DNA of 60,000 bases from Lineus longissimus (GCF_910592395.1 NC_088320.1:2048001-2108000); one strand, 5' to 3'. Shown: positions 27,601 to 42,600, counted from the first letter of the stretch. A program made the numbers and translations. The notes: generated by a model not told the origin, from the sequence alone.

Positions 27601-30600
27601 CGAGCGGCTTGCCAAATAGACCCGGTCGATTTTCAATCATATACTTGTCAAATTCCGGCCACATAGCTCTGAGATGAATTATAGTTTCGAGTTTTTCTGA
27701 TCTCATTGTCTGCGTCAGTTATTGTGCAATAGACATTCAGGAGTGGACATATAATGGTTATCAGCAGCTTACGCCGGTGTGGAGGAATTTTTCAGATTAT
27801 TACCTGTGCCATTCCAATCTTAATGATGACATTTTTTACCCATGACACGAGTGGCGCTTGGATGTTTCCTCGCCGAGAAGACTTCTGTGCGACCTCGTAG
27901 TTTGGTATTCTGCCCTCGGTGCACCGATCCCTGACCATCGTGTAGGTGCACGCTCCTTGGAAATGCAGTGACTTCTTGTCAAATGAGCTGCAGTGGGGAT
28001 CACCATAGCAGGCGCAACTACCGAATTCTAAAAAAGGAGGAGTTGAGATGCTAAGGCTTGTTTATAAGGTCAGGTCATTTCAATGTACTCAATATGTTCC
28101 GTATATATGACAGAGAACTTGTGATTGACTCAGGAGAAAAACGTCCTCTTCAATGACCTTGACACTTTACCAATGACCCTGACCCATACCCACGACCTTG
28201 ACCCTTACCTTCGCAATCTCCCTTTATACCTGTTCCTCTGAACCCTTGCTTGCAGCGGCACAAGAAAGAACCAATGGTGTTAACACAGTTTGCATTTTCA
28301 TCGCAGTTGTGGGTCTTGTTGGCACATTCATCGATGTCTGGAAAAAGTTATCTTCGAATAATTTTATCCATCGCAAGTTGTTGAGAATATACCGTTTGCA
28401 ATTGCAATAAAAGCAATGTGGAAACAGTTGATGAATAAGAAACACGTTTGAAATCTTATTGTTTCGCGGCGCTGAGATTGAAAAACCCTCAGAAACCCAG
28501 TATATCAATGAGCTGGTATATCAATGAGCTATACAGGATGCTAAATGTTAAAGGTATTTTAGAATCTTTTATCAAGTTGTTCAGGTTTTTGCATTTAAAA
28601 TGTTGGTATTTTAAGCCATTCCCCCTGCCAACACCATGCTATCATTTGTTTCTGATTAATATTTCCTTCAACGAATTAACTGATGTAATCTTGTCTAAAC
28701 ACTCTCAGAAAAAAATTGGAGAATAGACTCACCAACGCAAGTTGACTTCCCGGTCTGCTCGTAACCTGCATGGCATTTGCAGATGAAGTCTCCGGGCGTG
28801 TTGGTGCAGTTCGCTCGGTCCTGTGGACATGGAGATGGAGCCATCTTGCATTCATCGTCATCTATAGGTGAAACGAATGAATGTGACGCAATGATATTAG
28901 AAAAATATTGAGAGCTGAGATTCGTCCTCTCTATCATGAGTTTGTTGGGGCCAACTGGGAATCGAACACGGGACCTAAGATGCTGGTTTCCACTGCACCA
29001 CTCCGACAGCTCCGATGTCGATGATGATGGTGAACACAAGGGACACAAGGAAAAGTAATTTACTTCAAGTAGCAGGTAAAACATGGTAACTAACCTGGAC
29101 ATTGCCTTCCCGTGGCACTGGCAGTAGTTCCCTTGCCCTGCCAGCCCTTTTTGCACCGGCAATCGAAGTCAGGGTCGTGATTAACACATTTGGCATTTTG
29201 GTCGCAATCGTTGAACTCGGAACATTCATCATAGTCTGCAACATCGAAGAAAATATTTGATGAGTTTGGTTCAAATCACTTCATCAATAATCAAGAACTT
29301 TTCATTGAAAAAAATGAAAAATCTTTTTAAAAATGTTTCATCTTACGGATTGAATGGAGTTTGAATTATCCTATGTCCGGGTTAATAGATTAGATGTCCG
29401 TTTGAAGCACTTTGAGCGACTGAACCAATTAGATAAAGCGCTAAAAGTCTCATAATTATCATAATTATTGTTATCCGCTTACCGAATTGGCCTCTTGCGC
29501 AATAAAGATTCCCTAGAGTGAAGAGACTGTAATCGTATGAACCACTGCCAAAGTTAAATTCCTTGATGGGGAAGTCAGCCTTATTATTGAAGGAGCCCGC
29601 GTCTAAGCGGGTAACGTTATCGCCACTATCACAGTTGCATACTCTGAAGAAAATGGAAAAAACAAAAACGTTGAAGGAATAGTGAAGTGCAGAATGGTCG
29701 GGCTGTAGGAGAGGTGGAAACATCAGCGCCTGACTCTTCTTGACATTACCGACAACTTATTATTTGGTCTACTTCCAGGCAACTGCTTCCTTTTGTGGTT
29801 TTGGTGGAGTCGGCGGCAAATTGGCTCATTATTTTGGCCGGGTCTATTTGGCAAGCCTCTCGCCGAACAGGCATCTTTTTTTGTCCTGTTTGGAGAGCCG
29901 CTTGCCAAACAGCACTAAAAAGCCACCCTGTTCGGCCAGCCGGGCTTGCCAAACAGGTAAAAAATCTACCCTGTTTGGCGAGCTGGAGACTTTACTTTAA
30001 TATTAATGAGTTCGGCTCTCCATTCAGGACAAGAAAAAGTCGCTGTTTGGTAAGCCGGGCTTGCCAAATAGTCACTTCCCATTATTTTATGAACAAATCG
30101 CTAGGTTAGTTCCTGTACACTTGCCTAGTGTTGATATCTTTGGGTGAGCCAGGCCCGCTGCATCGCTTATCCTTCCCACAGCCACACTTGCCATCTCCCC
30201 CGTGGGCGAAGTTCCGTCTCTCTTGGTCCTTGGCATTCTTGAAGCTGAATCGACCCTTGTCGGAGTTTGCAAACATCTGGGGAGAGAGGAAATCACGAAA
30301 ATTGGTTTGCAAATGAAAAAAAAGTCAGCACAACTGCTTACTGTAAACTGCTTACTGGTTGTGACGGAATATCAAGACGCAAAATTGGAACCCTACGCCG
30401 ATAGTAAAAACGTTTTGGAGTTTGTTAAATCTTCAATAAGCAAAATGAAACGGTATTTCACCGTCATACAACGCCTCTGCATCAAAGCATTGTTGTATGT
30501 AGTCTGTGTGACAACATGTCCTGGCAAATTTTCTCGCCATCTTTTTACTTCTTGGCATGCAGTACCAACAGCCAATACAATAAACTATAGTAGGAAAATT

Positions 30601-33600
30601 GTTGTAACCTGAACGTACATTAGATGATCTGCACTTGTACTTGAGGGGATGAAGGCAGAACTCGCTTATTTCGACCAGTGCAAGGACCTGCTCAATAGTG
30701 GCTTCCCTGTAGACTACTGGAACCTTTCCATGACTAGGAATACTGTTCTCTTTTATCTTAGGAACAAATATCGTAACCCCTGAAAAAATGAAGTGGCAAT
30801 AAAATGTCTCTTCAATCTCAGGAAAAAATATTGTTACACCTGTAAAAAACGATGCTGCAATGATTGTTATTTTTAATCTTACAATCAAATATTCTAACAC
30901 CTTTTGGCAGGTCTAAAAACAAAAACAGTGCTGCTTTTTAATTTTCTTTGCACAAACAAATTTCAATTTCTTTTTTGCATTCGGGAATCTTTCTGTATCC
31001 AGATTCATGTTTAGCTCGGAAGAAATAGGGGCAAGTGTTCGACTGTACGAAAGATGCTGACCTGTTGCTGCCGGATGAATATTTAAGCATTTTTTAAGTT
31101 CTCAGGCCATACCCATTGTGGAAGGTGTTTGACGTCATCAATTCGACTGTTGCTGTTTTTGGCAGACCAGACATTGAAGACATACTGTTTCAATGCATTT
31201 CTGACAACAGGCAATTTCTGACATCCATCGTCAAAATGGCACTACGTTTTCGTTCTCAAGACCTTAAACCTTCTTTCTTACCTAATTTTGCTTTGATATC
31301 CATGTCACATGTCACCAAGAATGGTTGCAAACTTTTCTTTGGCCAGATTAGGTGTTCGCCGGTGCCGTATCCCTTGTTCAGGACCTCCTGACAGTCTTTT
31401 GGCAGGTCTAAAATCAAAAACGGCGCTGCTTTTTAATTTTCTTTGCACAAACAAATTTCAATTTCTTTTTTTTACATTCGGGAATCTTTCTTTGTCCAAG
31501 ATTTATGTTTAGCTCGGAAAAAGTAGGGGCAAGTGTTCGACTGTACGAAAGATGCTGACCTGTTGCTGCCGGATGAATATTTAAGCATTTTTTAAGTTCT
31601 CAGGCCATACCCATTGTAGAAGGTGTTTGATGCTAACTAATTGCTTATTTTACGCCTCCCTGCCGACAAGAAGAGATCAAGGGCCTCGGACGTTCTCCAA
31701 ATTCCCAAATGTGTGTATGGGCCTTTACTTACTGAATGGTCGAGGACTGCACCGCATGGGCCCCAAGAGAATTTCAACCTTGGATCCAGACCCAAGTCCT
31801 CCAACATGGATGCTCTTCACTGGCATCAAGTCACGATTCCAGACTAGGCCTCCATCACCAGATCGTGGCGACGTATTTAAGCCGTCACAGCGGCACTTTG
31901 CTCCCGGGGTAGGACAGGTATTGAAGAGACCACAGCCACAGGTGTCTGCAGCACCGCTGTTGTCCGCTCCAGACCACAGGTTGATATACCTGCCAGCAAA
32001 GTCGCTGAAATAGGTTCCAAATTTGCCCAGGAGAGGCGCTTTTGTGCATTTGTACCTCAGCTCCTGAAAATAAGTGCAAAAGGTAGACGTTACGTTGTAA
32101 TACAATATTGCAATAGCAGTGGTCCTTTTCAAACTGAGACAAGATCGATGCATTGATAGTGCATTTACATCCGTTGTGCTCCAAGCCCTTTGAATACACC
32201 ATCATAGTTCTCATGATGGATGGCGACACTCTATCTTCTCTTGTCAACAACCTTTTTCCAAATTGCACTCAGGTACTGTGTTTTCCAAGCCCTTCAAATG
32301 ACACCAACCTGTGAGCAGTAACCAGAAATCTCTGCAAGGCCTTGGATGGTAAGGTGTGGTGCGGAGATGTCTTTTGTCGCTGGGTAGGTGATTTCGATTA
32401 TTCCGTTTTTGGTAGGTTTGAAGGTATTTGAGTTGTGATTAACCTACAGGACAAAAGACATTCAAAAGAGTTAGAAAAACACCTAGCCTACAAAAAATCG
32501 AAAATTTCGGGCCGCATGATGCATTAGGATCATCTATGCTTATAACAATAATTTTACACAAATAGACTAACGTAAATCGAATATAAGACGAAATAATCAA
32601 CAGTGACAACATTCAATTTGAAAATAGATAGTCATCAAATGACTTACGATCGTTATGCCGTAACCTTTGTCTGTCTTGAAATCACAGGTCACGGCGAATG
32701 GCCTCCTGAGTTTGGCACGATCGGGATCAATGGCGTAGATGTTGTTGCGAAGTGGATTCCAGTGATTGTTGGAGCGCCGGATTTCGTGGCAACTGCGGTA
32801 AAGCGCTGAGGAGCAAGAAAACAAACTGGTACATCCGCAGGCAGTCTCTCGGCCTGGCGTAACGCTGTGTTGACGTCAAACTAGGTCATGTCCATAAACA
32901 GGGCATTATTTATCACTATTATAAACTCAACACAAAACTTTACAGCGAGAACGTGTTGAATGGACATCATATCAATTTCTGGTCTTCAAACATCCCTTTC
33001 CATACACGTTCTCTTCTTCTTACTCAGTCCGATCAAACTTATGTCCTCCATACACCTATTTACATATCCGTATTTAACACCCTACAGATTTTTGCTCTTC
33101 ATGGATATCTTCCGTACACCTTTATTGTTATACGTTGACCAAAACTTTAATACATTCGAAGCAAATTATAACAGACATATTCTAAGGACTGTAATTTCTT
33201 TCGATATTCTTAACACTGAGAAACAAGTCGTGTCGGACTTACCATAACATACGAGAGATTCAACACAGAGCTTTCGCTTTCCACTCGTGGCCTTGGCTAC
33301 CACCTTTGATACTGGCAGGATTTCCTTATCCATAACCATCTGGCCATCGACATGGTGACCTGTACCCTGGCACTTACAGTCTGCCCCCTTGCAAGATACT
33401 CCATCTAGTAAAAGGAATGTTTTTGGTTACAATGTTTACAGTTACTGACTTTGAAGTATCATGCAGAAAAGGACAAAGTGCTAAGTGTAAAACGCCTCAT
33501 TTTTGCACCTCTTCTGCGATTCGCAAGAATTTCCGTCAGCAATTTTTTTGAATTAATTTTCCAGATTGCGAATTTTTTTTCAAATGTAAAAAAAGTGCAT

Positions 33601-36600
33601 CATTTTTGTTTTTTTGCAAATGGAGATTTTTCGCGAAGTTTGCAAAATTAACGTGGCTCATCTGTAAGGCATACATGTAGGAATGGTGGCTGGGAAATAT
33701 TGCTGCTTAAAAACGGTACAATGAAATTGAAGAGAAAAAATTTAGATTGGATTAGAAAAAACATAGTGATTGGACAACATCACGGTTGGAAAAAAACTCA
33801 CGGTTATTTCCAGACCAATGATCAACCCACTTGTTGTCTCGGTCCCACCAGCCATACTTGTCCTTCTCGAGTGCTAACTTGTCATTAGAGCACTCGTATC
33901 TCACATTCTGAGTGCAGAAGGTGGAGACCTTGGTCAGGCCTACTATCTGGGCCTGGAGTGAAGGAAATATATTGTTGTTAGAAGCTGGATGAATACAGGG
34001 TAATGTTGATGTTCGCATAAAGCGTTGTTAATTTGATCAAACACCATGGCATGGCAATTTTCAAGCCACGATTTAAAACGAAATTAATTGCCCAATACCA
34101 TGATGATAAAGTGAATTTCTATTAGAAAATTATCATCCCTACCTTGGTGGCTTCGAGGTATGTGAATGTCTTTGTAACTTCTGTCGATTTGATGTCTTCG
34201 CAGTCTTCGTCATTGTGGTTGATGATCTGTAACAGCATTAAGGTTGTAATATGATATCACGAGAGAGATTCGGTACATCCCAGGTAAAGCAGTAAAGTCC
34301 ATGGTTTCAAACAAATGGTGGGCCTAGTGGGGTACTAATTCTTAGTGCCTTTATAATACATCGTTGGTGAGAAAATTACCCAGGGGAAAGGTGAATACGG
34401 TGAAGAGTGTGATCATCGCTTCAAGGTTGTAGATACTGAGTGTCTTTTTCAAAAATTCCATGAAAATCAAAAGGGCTTCGTAAGGACACTCGCGGGGTCC
34501 ATCGAAGACAACATACTACCAGCAGGTTTCTCGAATCTAGCAAGGATTAAGTACTGGGCAATTGCTTTATCATCGTTAATCTTGCTTTTGTTAAAACAGA
34601 GATCATTACCAGAAGTTGGCTCGACAAGACGACTCACCGTGATCCCAATAGGCGGATTATGCACGAAGTCGCAGAGAACAATGAATGGTTTGAGCTTGTC
34701 TGATTTCTGCGTATCAGGGTCGATCAGCCAAGGCGTTTTCCCTGGAAACCCAGCATTGAGCGACCGCAAGTACCCGTAGGTCCAGTATTTCCAGTCCCTC
34801 AATTCTTGACAGGATTCGGGAATATCTGAAGAAGGATTGGATGATTGCTTTATTGATCTTGTTGCTGGTGCTGCATTACGCTCAAACTCCAAAATAATAT
34901 TTAAACCCTTTGTCGTCGCCGAGGCAAAGCTTAGCTCAGCTTAAGTAGCGGTGAGATATTAAGGAAGGACTCCAACTCATTGGTCAAAAAGTGTAGAGCC
35001 TCCTGAATATGAAAAAAATTACTCATATTCAGAAATGACTCCAACTTATTGGTCAAAGATTGTGCGGCCTCCTGAATATGAAAAAAAGTACTCATTTTCA
35101 CTAGGAAAGACTCCAACTTACTGGTCAAAAAGTGTAGAGCCTCCTGAATTTGAAAAAAATTACTCATATTCAGAAATGACTCCAACTTATTGGTCAAAGA
35201 TTGTGCGGCCTCCTGAATATGAAAAAAAAGTACTCATTTTCACAAGGAATGACTCCAACTTACTGGTCAAAGATTGTGCGGCCTCTTGAATATGAAAAAA
35301 ATTACTCATATTCACGAATGACTCCAACTCATTGGTTGAAAAGTGTAGGACCTCCTGAATGAATATGAGTAAAACAGCATTACTCATATTCAGGAATGAG
35401 ATCAAGATGGTTAGGAGAGGGACTTTTGATCCGCGTTATTTGCCTGGGGTGATGAGGAATAAGACCGTCTTTGCTTCATTTACGTACGAAATTGCTTGTT
35501 GCTGCACTCCAGTTTGTAAACTCTGTGCTGGGACCATCTCCCTTTCTTGTTGTCCTTGTAATTGTGACAGAACCTATTCACGGGAAGGATGCTCTTGTCA
35601 ATGAATTCGCCGTGGTCTGACTCCCATTTGCCGGACTCCGCGTCGCTATTGCAGCTCTTATCGCGGCCGTTAGTGCAGCTCTTGATGGGGCCACAGGCGC
35701 ACTTTGGGGCCCCGAGACTACCAGCCCAGCCTTAGAATAAATCAATGAGAGGTTAATCATGGAACGAGCGGGACTGGTTATTCGAAACAGCCATACTACT
35801 TGGGGTTGTGTATTCTTTTAACTCGACGATAGAACTCAGTTAAAGTGGATATCACCAAACTAGTGCCAGGAGCGTAAGTGATCCATTGGCTGCATGTACG
35901 TTGTTCTACCCGAGCAACTCGGAATTTCATTCAATTGGTGATTTATGTAAATCAAGAGGTTTTTAGGGTGCGAATGGGGTATCGTTGTTTTCGTGCATCT
36001 ATAATTTCACCACCAGTCTGATTGGGCATAGATATGGTGATGTCTTACTCTGAGCCTCGAATGGCATACGTCTCATCATCTTACCTGGCTGTTTTGCCCA
36101 CGTTACCCCATCAGCTGTATTCTCCCAGTACATATGACCAGTGAACGGGGCATTCCAACCCCAGTAGACGGCAAACTGCTTACAGAAGCCAGAAACTTTG
36201 GTCAGAGCCTGCAACAGACAAAATTATAAATACTTCCAGTGGCGGACCTTTCAGGCGGACGAAAGGCGTAAATGGAATATATTTTGATTCTTAGAAATGC
36301 CTGTGTTTCGCATCTAGGACACCCACCTTGAGTTGTTCATAGGTAGCATCCTTGTATTTAACGTCGAAACATTTTGTCTTATCACCAACAGCCTCTGCTT
36401 CATCGTCTTTCGAGTTCACCTTCTCAGCATTTTTAGCTGAAAACAGCAATCATTTAGCATTAAACAATAAAATAACTCATCTAAAGGCCAACCAGATCGT
36501 GTACATGTACGTTGTTTCCACCTGTGCAATTCATATGTAGAAATAAACAGACATGTGTAAGTGACGAAATTCACCATAAAATATCCAAAATCTTCTCAGC

Positions 36601-39600
36601 GCTCCATCATTTTTTGAAAGATCATACATTGTGATGCAAGCGTGTTTTGGGTCATATTTTGCTTTTGGAGCATGCTATACGTGAATTATTCTCCCTGCGA
36701 TTTTTTAGGAGACAATTTTGGACCGCCCTCAGGATTGCTTTAGGACGATACAGTCATTCAACTTACGATCAGGTTTGACCTGTGTAAGGGGGAAGTCACA
36801 GTACACTCGGAAGGGCTCGACAGGATCGGGACCATCGGCGTCAATCACGTAATATCCATCCCTTATCTTGAAGTCATCATATGAGGGATACCTCTGCTGT
36901 AGATGATAGCACGTCGGGAACAGACCTGAAACATGTGAAAGCACACGGATGAATCACCAGTCAATCACAGAACGAAAAATTTCATGGAATCGCACCTTAT
37001 TTGTTGCCACCATAGCCGTATCACCACATTGAATTACAATTTGTTCGACTATACGCCAGAAACAGACGGATGCACTGACAGTGTAGCAAGTAACGAGAGT
37101 TTCGAAATTGAATTTCAAGTTTCGCAGAAGTGTTGAAGATGGAATTCCGAATGAGTTTTCTGTGGAAGGTTGCTGTTCACTAGTCTTGACGCCTCCCGTA
37201 CAGACCTAAATTTGTTTGATTATTCTAGTTGCGTTATTTGGTTGTAACCCCCTCCCCTCAAGCTGTATAAATATCAACTGACTGTAACACTCCATGGCCT
37301 CTAGCTTGTATTTGATCTTGGCTCCTCCATTTTGCGCCGAAGCCGCCGCGAGGTTCTCTACAACGACCTTCGTCACGGGGAGCTGGTCTTTGTCCATGAG
37401 GAAACCACTGTCGGAACTGCGACAAAAAGAAATCATATAGTTTAATCAGGGCGAAATGTTGCTTTTGAAACGCGGTGCACATCCCAGGGAACATAGGGAT
37501 AGGCAGCCCCCCCCCCCCCCCCGGGAAGTATGCTCCAAAAACAACACTTAGGCTTGAACACATGACATGACACGACGAATGGGCGAACGGTACCACTATT
37601 CGCCGGCGTGTCCGTTCAATATGTAGCTCCATGTAAACTCGGCCTGGGATGACACGTGGCAAGTGACAATGCACGTGAACTCTATGTAACCAATTCTTAT
37701 ACTAATATGACGGGCCTTATACTTACACCCATGAATTTGACCGTGTATCACAGTTGCATTTATTGTCTTCACATGAGTTACCAGTCGTTCCAGAGAAGTA
37801 GTACTTGGTATTATCGTTTACATCCTTCCAGGACACCAACTGTGATGCTAAAAGTCAAAGAAAATATTTTGCAGGAGGACTAGTGGCAATGATTTTGGAA
37901 AATCTTGGACCCAGCCACAGCCGTCCAGTTCTTGGTAGGTTCTCGGGTAATCCCGGAATATACACGAAAGCGCTGTATAAGAACTTGCTTTCATTTTTGG
38001 AAGTGACTACTTGGCAAGCCCGGCTCACCAAACAGCGACTTTTTCTTGTCCTGAATGGAGAGCCGAACATTAATATTGAAGTAAAGTCTCCAGCTCGCCA
38101 AACAGGGTAGATTTTTTACCTGTTTGGCAAGCCCGGCTGGCCGAACAGGTTGGCTTTTTAGTGCTGTTTGGCAAGCGGCTCTCCAAACAGGACAAAAAAA
38201 GATGCCTGTTCGGCGAGTGGCTTGCCAAATAGACCCGGCTTTTTTTACCTTAAACATTTTTATTAACCTAAAATTGTTTGTGGGTTGTTTGTTCTTTAAG
38301 CGTTTCGTTTCAAATGGGAAAAATAATATTTTTATCACCAAACTCACTCACCTCCTTCATGGAGTTTGAATTTCTTGCAATTAATGGTGATGCGTTGCTT
38401 GCAGTATGCTACGATCTTAGTCAGACCCTTGATCTGTTTGAGGGTGGCGTCATAGTATGTGGGTGTATCGGTCTGCGGGCCTGGGTCTGGGCCTTTTTCC
38501 TGAAATGTTTCAAAAGTTACAAATCAGTTCAAAACGCCTAGAAATTATCATACCAGGGTGTTTGAGTCGTGCTGAGAGAGGTATCAAGAATACGGCTGCT
38601 GTTGCATTTCCCAGGCACGATTCACAACAACCCGATGTTGCACAAATATTAAGGCTACAAGTAGTTACATTTCCCTAAATTACGATTTTAAATGTACATA
38701 AAATTTTCAAGGAAGTGACTACTTGGCAAGCCCGGCTTACCAAACAGCGACTTTTTCTTGTCCTGAATGGAGAGCCGAACTCATTAATATTAAAGTAAAG
38801 TCTCCAGCTCGCCAAACAAGGTAGATTTTTTAACTGTTTGGCAAGCCCGGCTGGCCGAACAGGGTGGCTTTTTAGTGCTGTTTGGCAAGCGGCTCTCCAA
38901 ACAGGACAAAAAAAAGATGCCTGTTCGGCGAGCGGCTTGCCAAATAGACCCGGCCTATTTTAAATTGTGAACTTACCGTTCCGTCATCTGGGTGACCAAT
39001 AACAGTGATACCTAGTGGCGGTTCCTTGACCATTTTGCAATAGACCATGAAAGGGGCGTTAGTATCTGAAAACACACGACGAAAATGAGTAAAACAGTTT
39101 TATAAGACTAACGGGCCCAAGAGATCGAACATAAAAGGGTAACATACGATTGAACTTACTATCGGGGACCAAGACCTTGCCTCTGCCATCCGGATCTATC
39201 AGGTATGCATACGTTTTATCTGACTTCTTGCGAACCTCTTGGCACGTTGGTGGAATGCCTGAAGTATAATAAATTTTGGAAGTTTTGGACTGTGCTAATA
39301 TTGCAAAAAATCTTCACGGTCACATATCTGAGATTCAGCTGCTCGCGTTATTTGTAAAACCGAATTACACTTTGAAATCACCGTGAAAGATTTCGAAGCA
39401 GCGGATCTGAATGCATTTCATTTATTTTGCCGAGTACTGAACCAGAGAAACGTTGTTAGATACGTTTCATCACACATGTTCTCTCGATTTGAATCACGGG
39501 CCGTTTTCGTATTGTTAATTAATTTGCCTTCTTACCGAACTGGGCTTGGCCGCACTTTAACATGTGAACGCTAAACTTTCCCTTCGCACCACCCTTCCCA

Positions 39601-42600
39601 ACCTTCTTGAATTTCAGCTTTCCGACTGGTAGAGGGCCAGATTTTGTTAACAAGCCGAAATCTTTTCTGGTTTTGCCGTCCTTGATGTCGCAATCGCATT
39701 GTTTGTTGTCTTCACATCGCCCGACTACGCCACAGGCGCACTGCCTCTGCGCATTACCGCCGGGGAAGTGGGCTACCTTGTTGCCGTCGATGTCATACCA
39801 TTCGGTATCCGAGGTTATCGGGTGATTCTGAAAATGCGTTTTAAATACTTTTACGTCTAATAATAAGCAATATTTTAAATTCATAAAATTTTCTAACCGA
39901 AGTACAAGCAGGCCTTCAAGCAGCGATATGATATACCAGTACATGTCATTTAAAACAGGAAGTGACTATTTGGCAAGCCCGGCTTACCAAACAGCGACTT
40001 TTTCTTGTCCTGAACGGAGAGCCGAACTCATTACTAATGTGTTGTAAAGTCTCCAGCTCGCCAAACAGGGTAGATTTTTTACCTGTTTGGCAAGCCCGGC
40101 TGGCCGAACAGGGTGGCTTTTTAGTGCTGTTTGGCAAGCGGCTCTCCAAACAGGACAAAAAAAAGATGCCTGTTCGGCCAGCGGCTTGCCAAATAGACCC
40201 GGCCAAAATAATGTATACGCACCGTGCATTCAAACTCAACGTACTGAGAACAGAACTGGGATATTTCAATGAGCTTCTTTATCTGCTCTGGCGAGGCCGG
40301 GTAAACCAGTGGTATGTCGTCGGGTGAGGTCGGTTCCTGTGGTTCGCCTGGCCCTGTCTTCCCTTTGGGTTTGTTTGGATTGCTGGGGGGCCCGTGGCCA
40401 CTGGAGAAATGGAAATGAAGTTTGTGAGGCTGAGAATTAGCCAAAGGATTCTCTAGAAGCGAAAGATTCACAGCACGTTTCAAGTATTCTGTTTTACCTT
40501 TTTGTGCGTGTGTTTTTATATGTGTGGCGACCACAATAATCTCTCACAGCGATGGGGTCAGAACTCTGTGACAAAGATTGTGAAAGTGTACGTACTTGTC
40601 ATGGGGTAACATGGTAACACCTGTTTGAGGATAGGTCGTCATGTCACAGTTGACATAGACGGGCTCTGTGACCCCATTCGGTCCGTCAACGTCTATCAGG
40701 AGGATGCGGTCGGTCTTCATTCCAAGTTTGAATTTTGCCTCGTGGCAATCTTTCGGGATGTCTGCAGAGAAAACACGATGTCGTTCAGCAATAGTTGTCC
40801 TGATAAGATCTGAGATGACGTACACGTTTATACTATTCCCCCCGAAGCCTCCGAACTCACACGTGCATTAATTGTATGAAAGCTGAGCAAAGTCGAAACG
40901 TCGACTGTCCAAATGTAAATGTTAGCTCTTTTATAGACTTACCGAATGGCTTTGGTCCACACTTGAGAGGTCCTACTTTCCAATAGGTAGACTTGCCATT
41001 TTTGATACCGCCTGACCAGACTTCCGTCACTGGCAGAAACTTCTTCTTTGTCAAGAAGCCAGCGTCCTCGGCGGAACCGTCTTGAGTGCCGTCGCAGTTA
41101 CAGTGTGAAGAGGGATCTCTACAGGCTGACAGTTCACCACACACACACTGTCGAATGAAAAATGTTCGATCGTTTTATTTTGGCGGATTTTACGAATAAC
41201 CTCGATTCGCGAAAATAAGAATTTTGAAAATATATTTTAAATGAAAAACGGGGATTGTAATTTTCGTTACACCAGTCTTGAAACAAAGCACCATAGAGTC
41301 TTGAAGGCCTGTCGTACCTTTCCTTCTGTCAGCGCACCGGACCAACTATTGTGAAGTTTTCCCTTGCCGTCTTTCCAAAGGGTGTTGTTGTTGACAAGGA
41401 AGTCATGACCTGTTTGGCACTTGTGCCTTAAAAGGAACGAAAGCACATAATGTCGAGTGATACTAGTACCAAAAGTGATTATTACATGATCATTGCAGAT
41501 CCCCGTCTGATTGGACAAGACAACGTCATGTGACCGGATCCTAAAATCTGATGTTGCTCGGTACAAAACTAATGGTACCTGTATTGTACGCGCCGGTCAC
41601 CGATCCAAAGGTTGACCGCGCTCAACGTTGCTTAACTTCCACTCTGGGGCCAACGCGCCAACCACTGGGCCATAAAGGAATTCCCTCATGGCCGGCGGGT
41701 TAAGCCGTGACATATACCTGGGGTACTATACAGTACCCTCATATGTCCCGAATTATTGCTACTCGCCAAAATAGTGCAATATGTGGGCAGCAACGCCTAC
41801 TCACCACATTTCCTGGTAGCAGTACTTAGAGTTCTCAATAAGGGCAAATATCTTCAAGATATCAATTATGTATCTCAAGGAAGACTTATCCTCTTGAGGA
41901 TCATCATTATTGGGTGGGACGTTGTTCGGATTTTCCTTATCATGGTCAATGACTGTTATGCCGATGTCGTCATCAGGTCGCATGATGCATTTGACCTTCA
42001 CTGGTTCAAGGTCACCGGTACCGTCAGGGTCAATGGTGTAGCGGTCTTCTTCCTTCGGATTTTCTTTCTCGTCCGGCTTTCCTTTAGCTAGTCTTACCTC
42101 GTCACAAGTCATTGGTATCTCTGAAAGGCAGGTGGCAAAATATTGTCCAAGTAATAACACTTTTACGGGCTACTTGTCAATAACATGAAGCTAAGATGAA
42201 CTCCATAATATACATGCCGATCTTCCATCAATGTGCGGATAGTGAAAGGAGGAGACTTTACGATTGATGTTCACTACCCATAAAGTCGGCATGCACAATG
42301 ATATATAACTATTATGTGTTGGCCTGACATGAGTATTGCTTTTTGTGACGAAATCTTATCAGGAAATTACACAAAATGAATGAAAATCCTCCTTACTTTC
42401 GCATCCTGTTTTTTCTTCGCCGACTTCTCCGTCGCCTTTGAATCCGTTCTTACACTTACACTCGAAGCTACCCTCTTTGTTCTCGCAGGATGCACTGGGA
42501 TGACACGGGCCTAGCGGAGATACTGGCGTTGGAATACACTCGTTCGTGTCTGAAAAAGGGAGCAGCCTTCATTTAGGATTCCGGCTTCTGTAGCTGAAGA

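Noticed and set aside
28938-29012. Functional tRNA gene
   Set aside because: A and B boxes are present but the acceptor and anticodon arms do not pair convincingly by eye; listed as a SINE head.
29483-42120. A contactin-associated protein (Caspr) gene
   Set aside because: Fibrinogen-like motifs match, but the module is repeated seven times and no laminin G, discoidin or transmembrane exon was found beside it.
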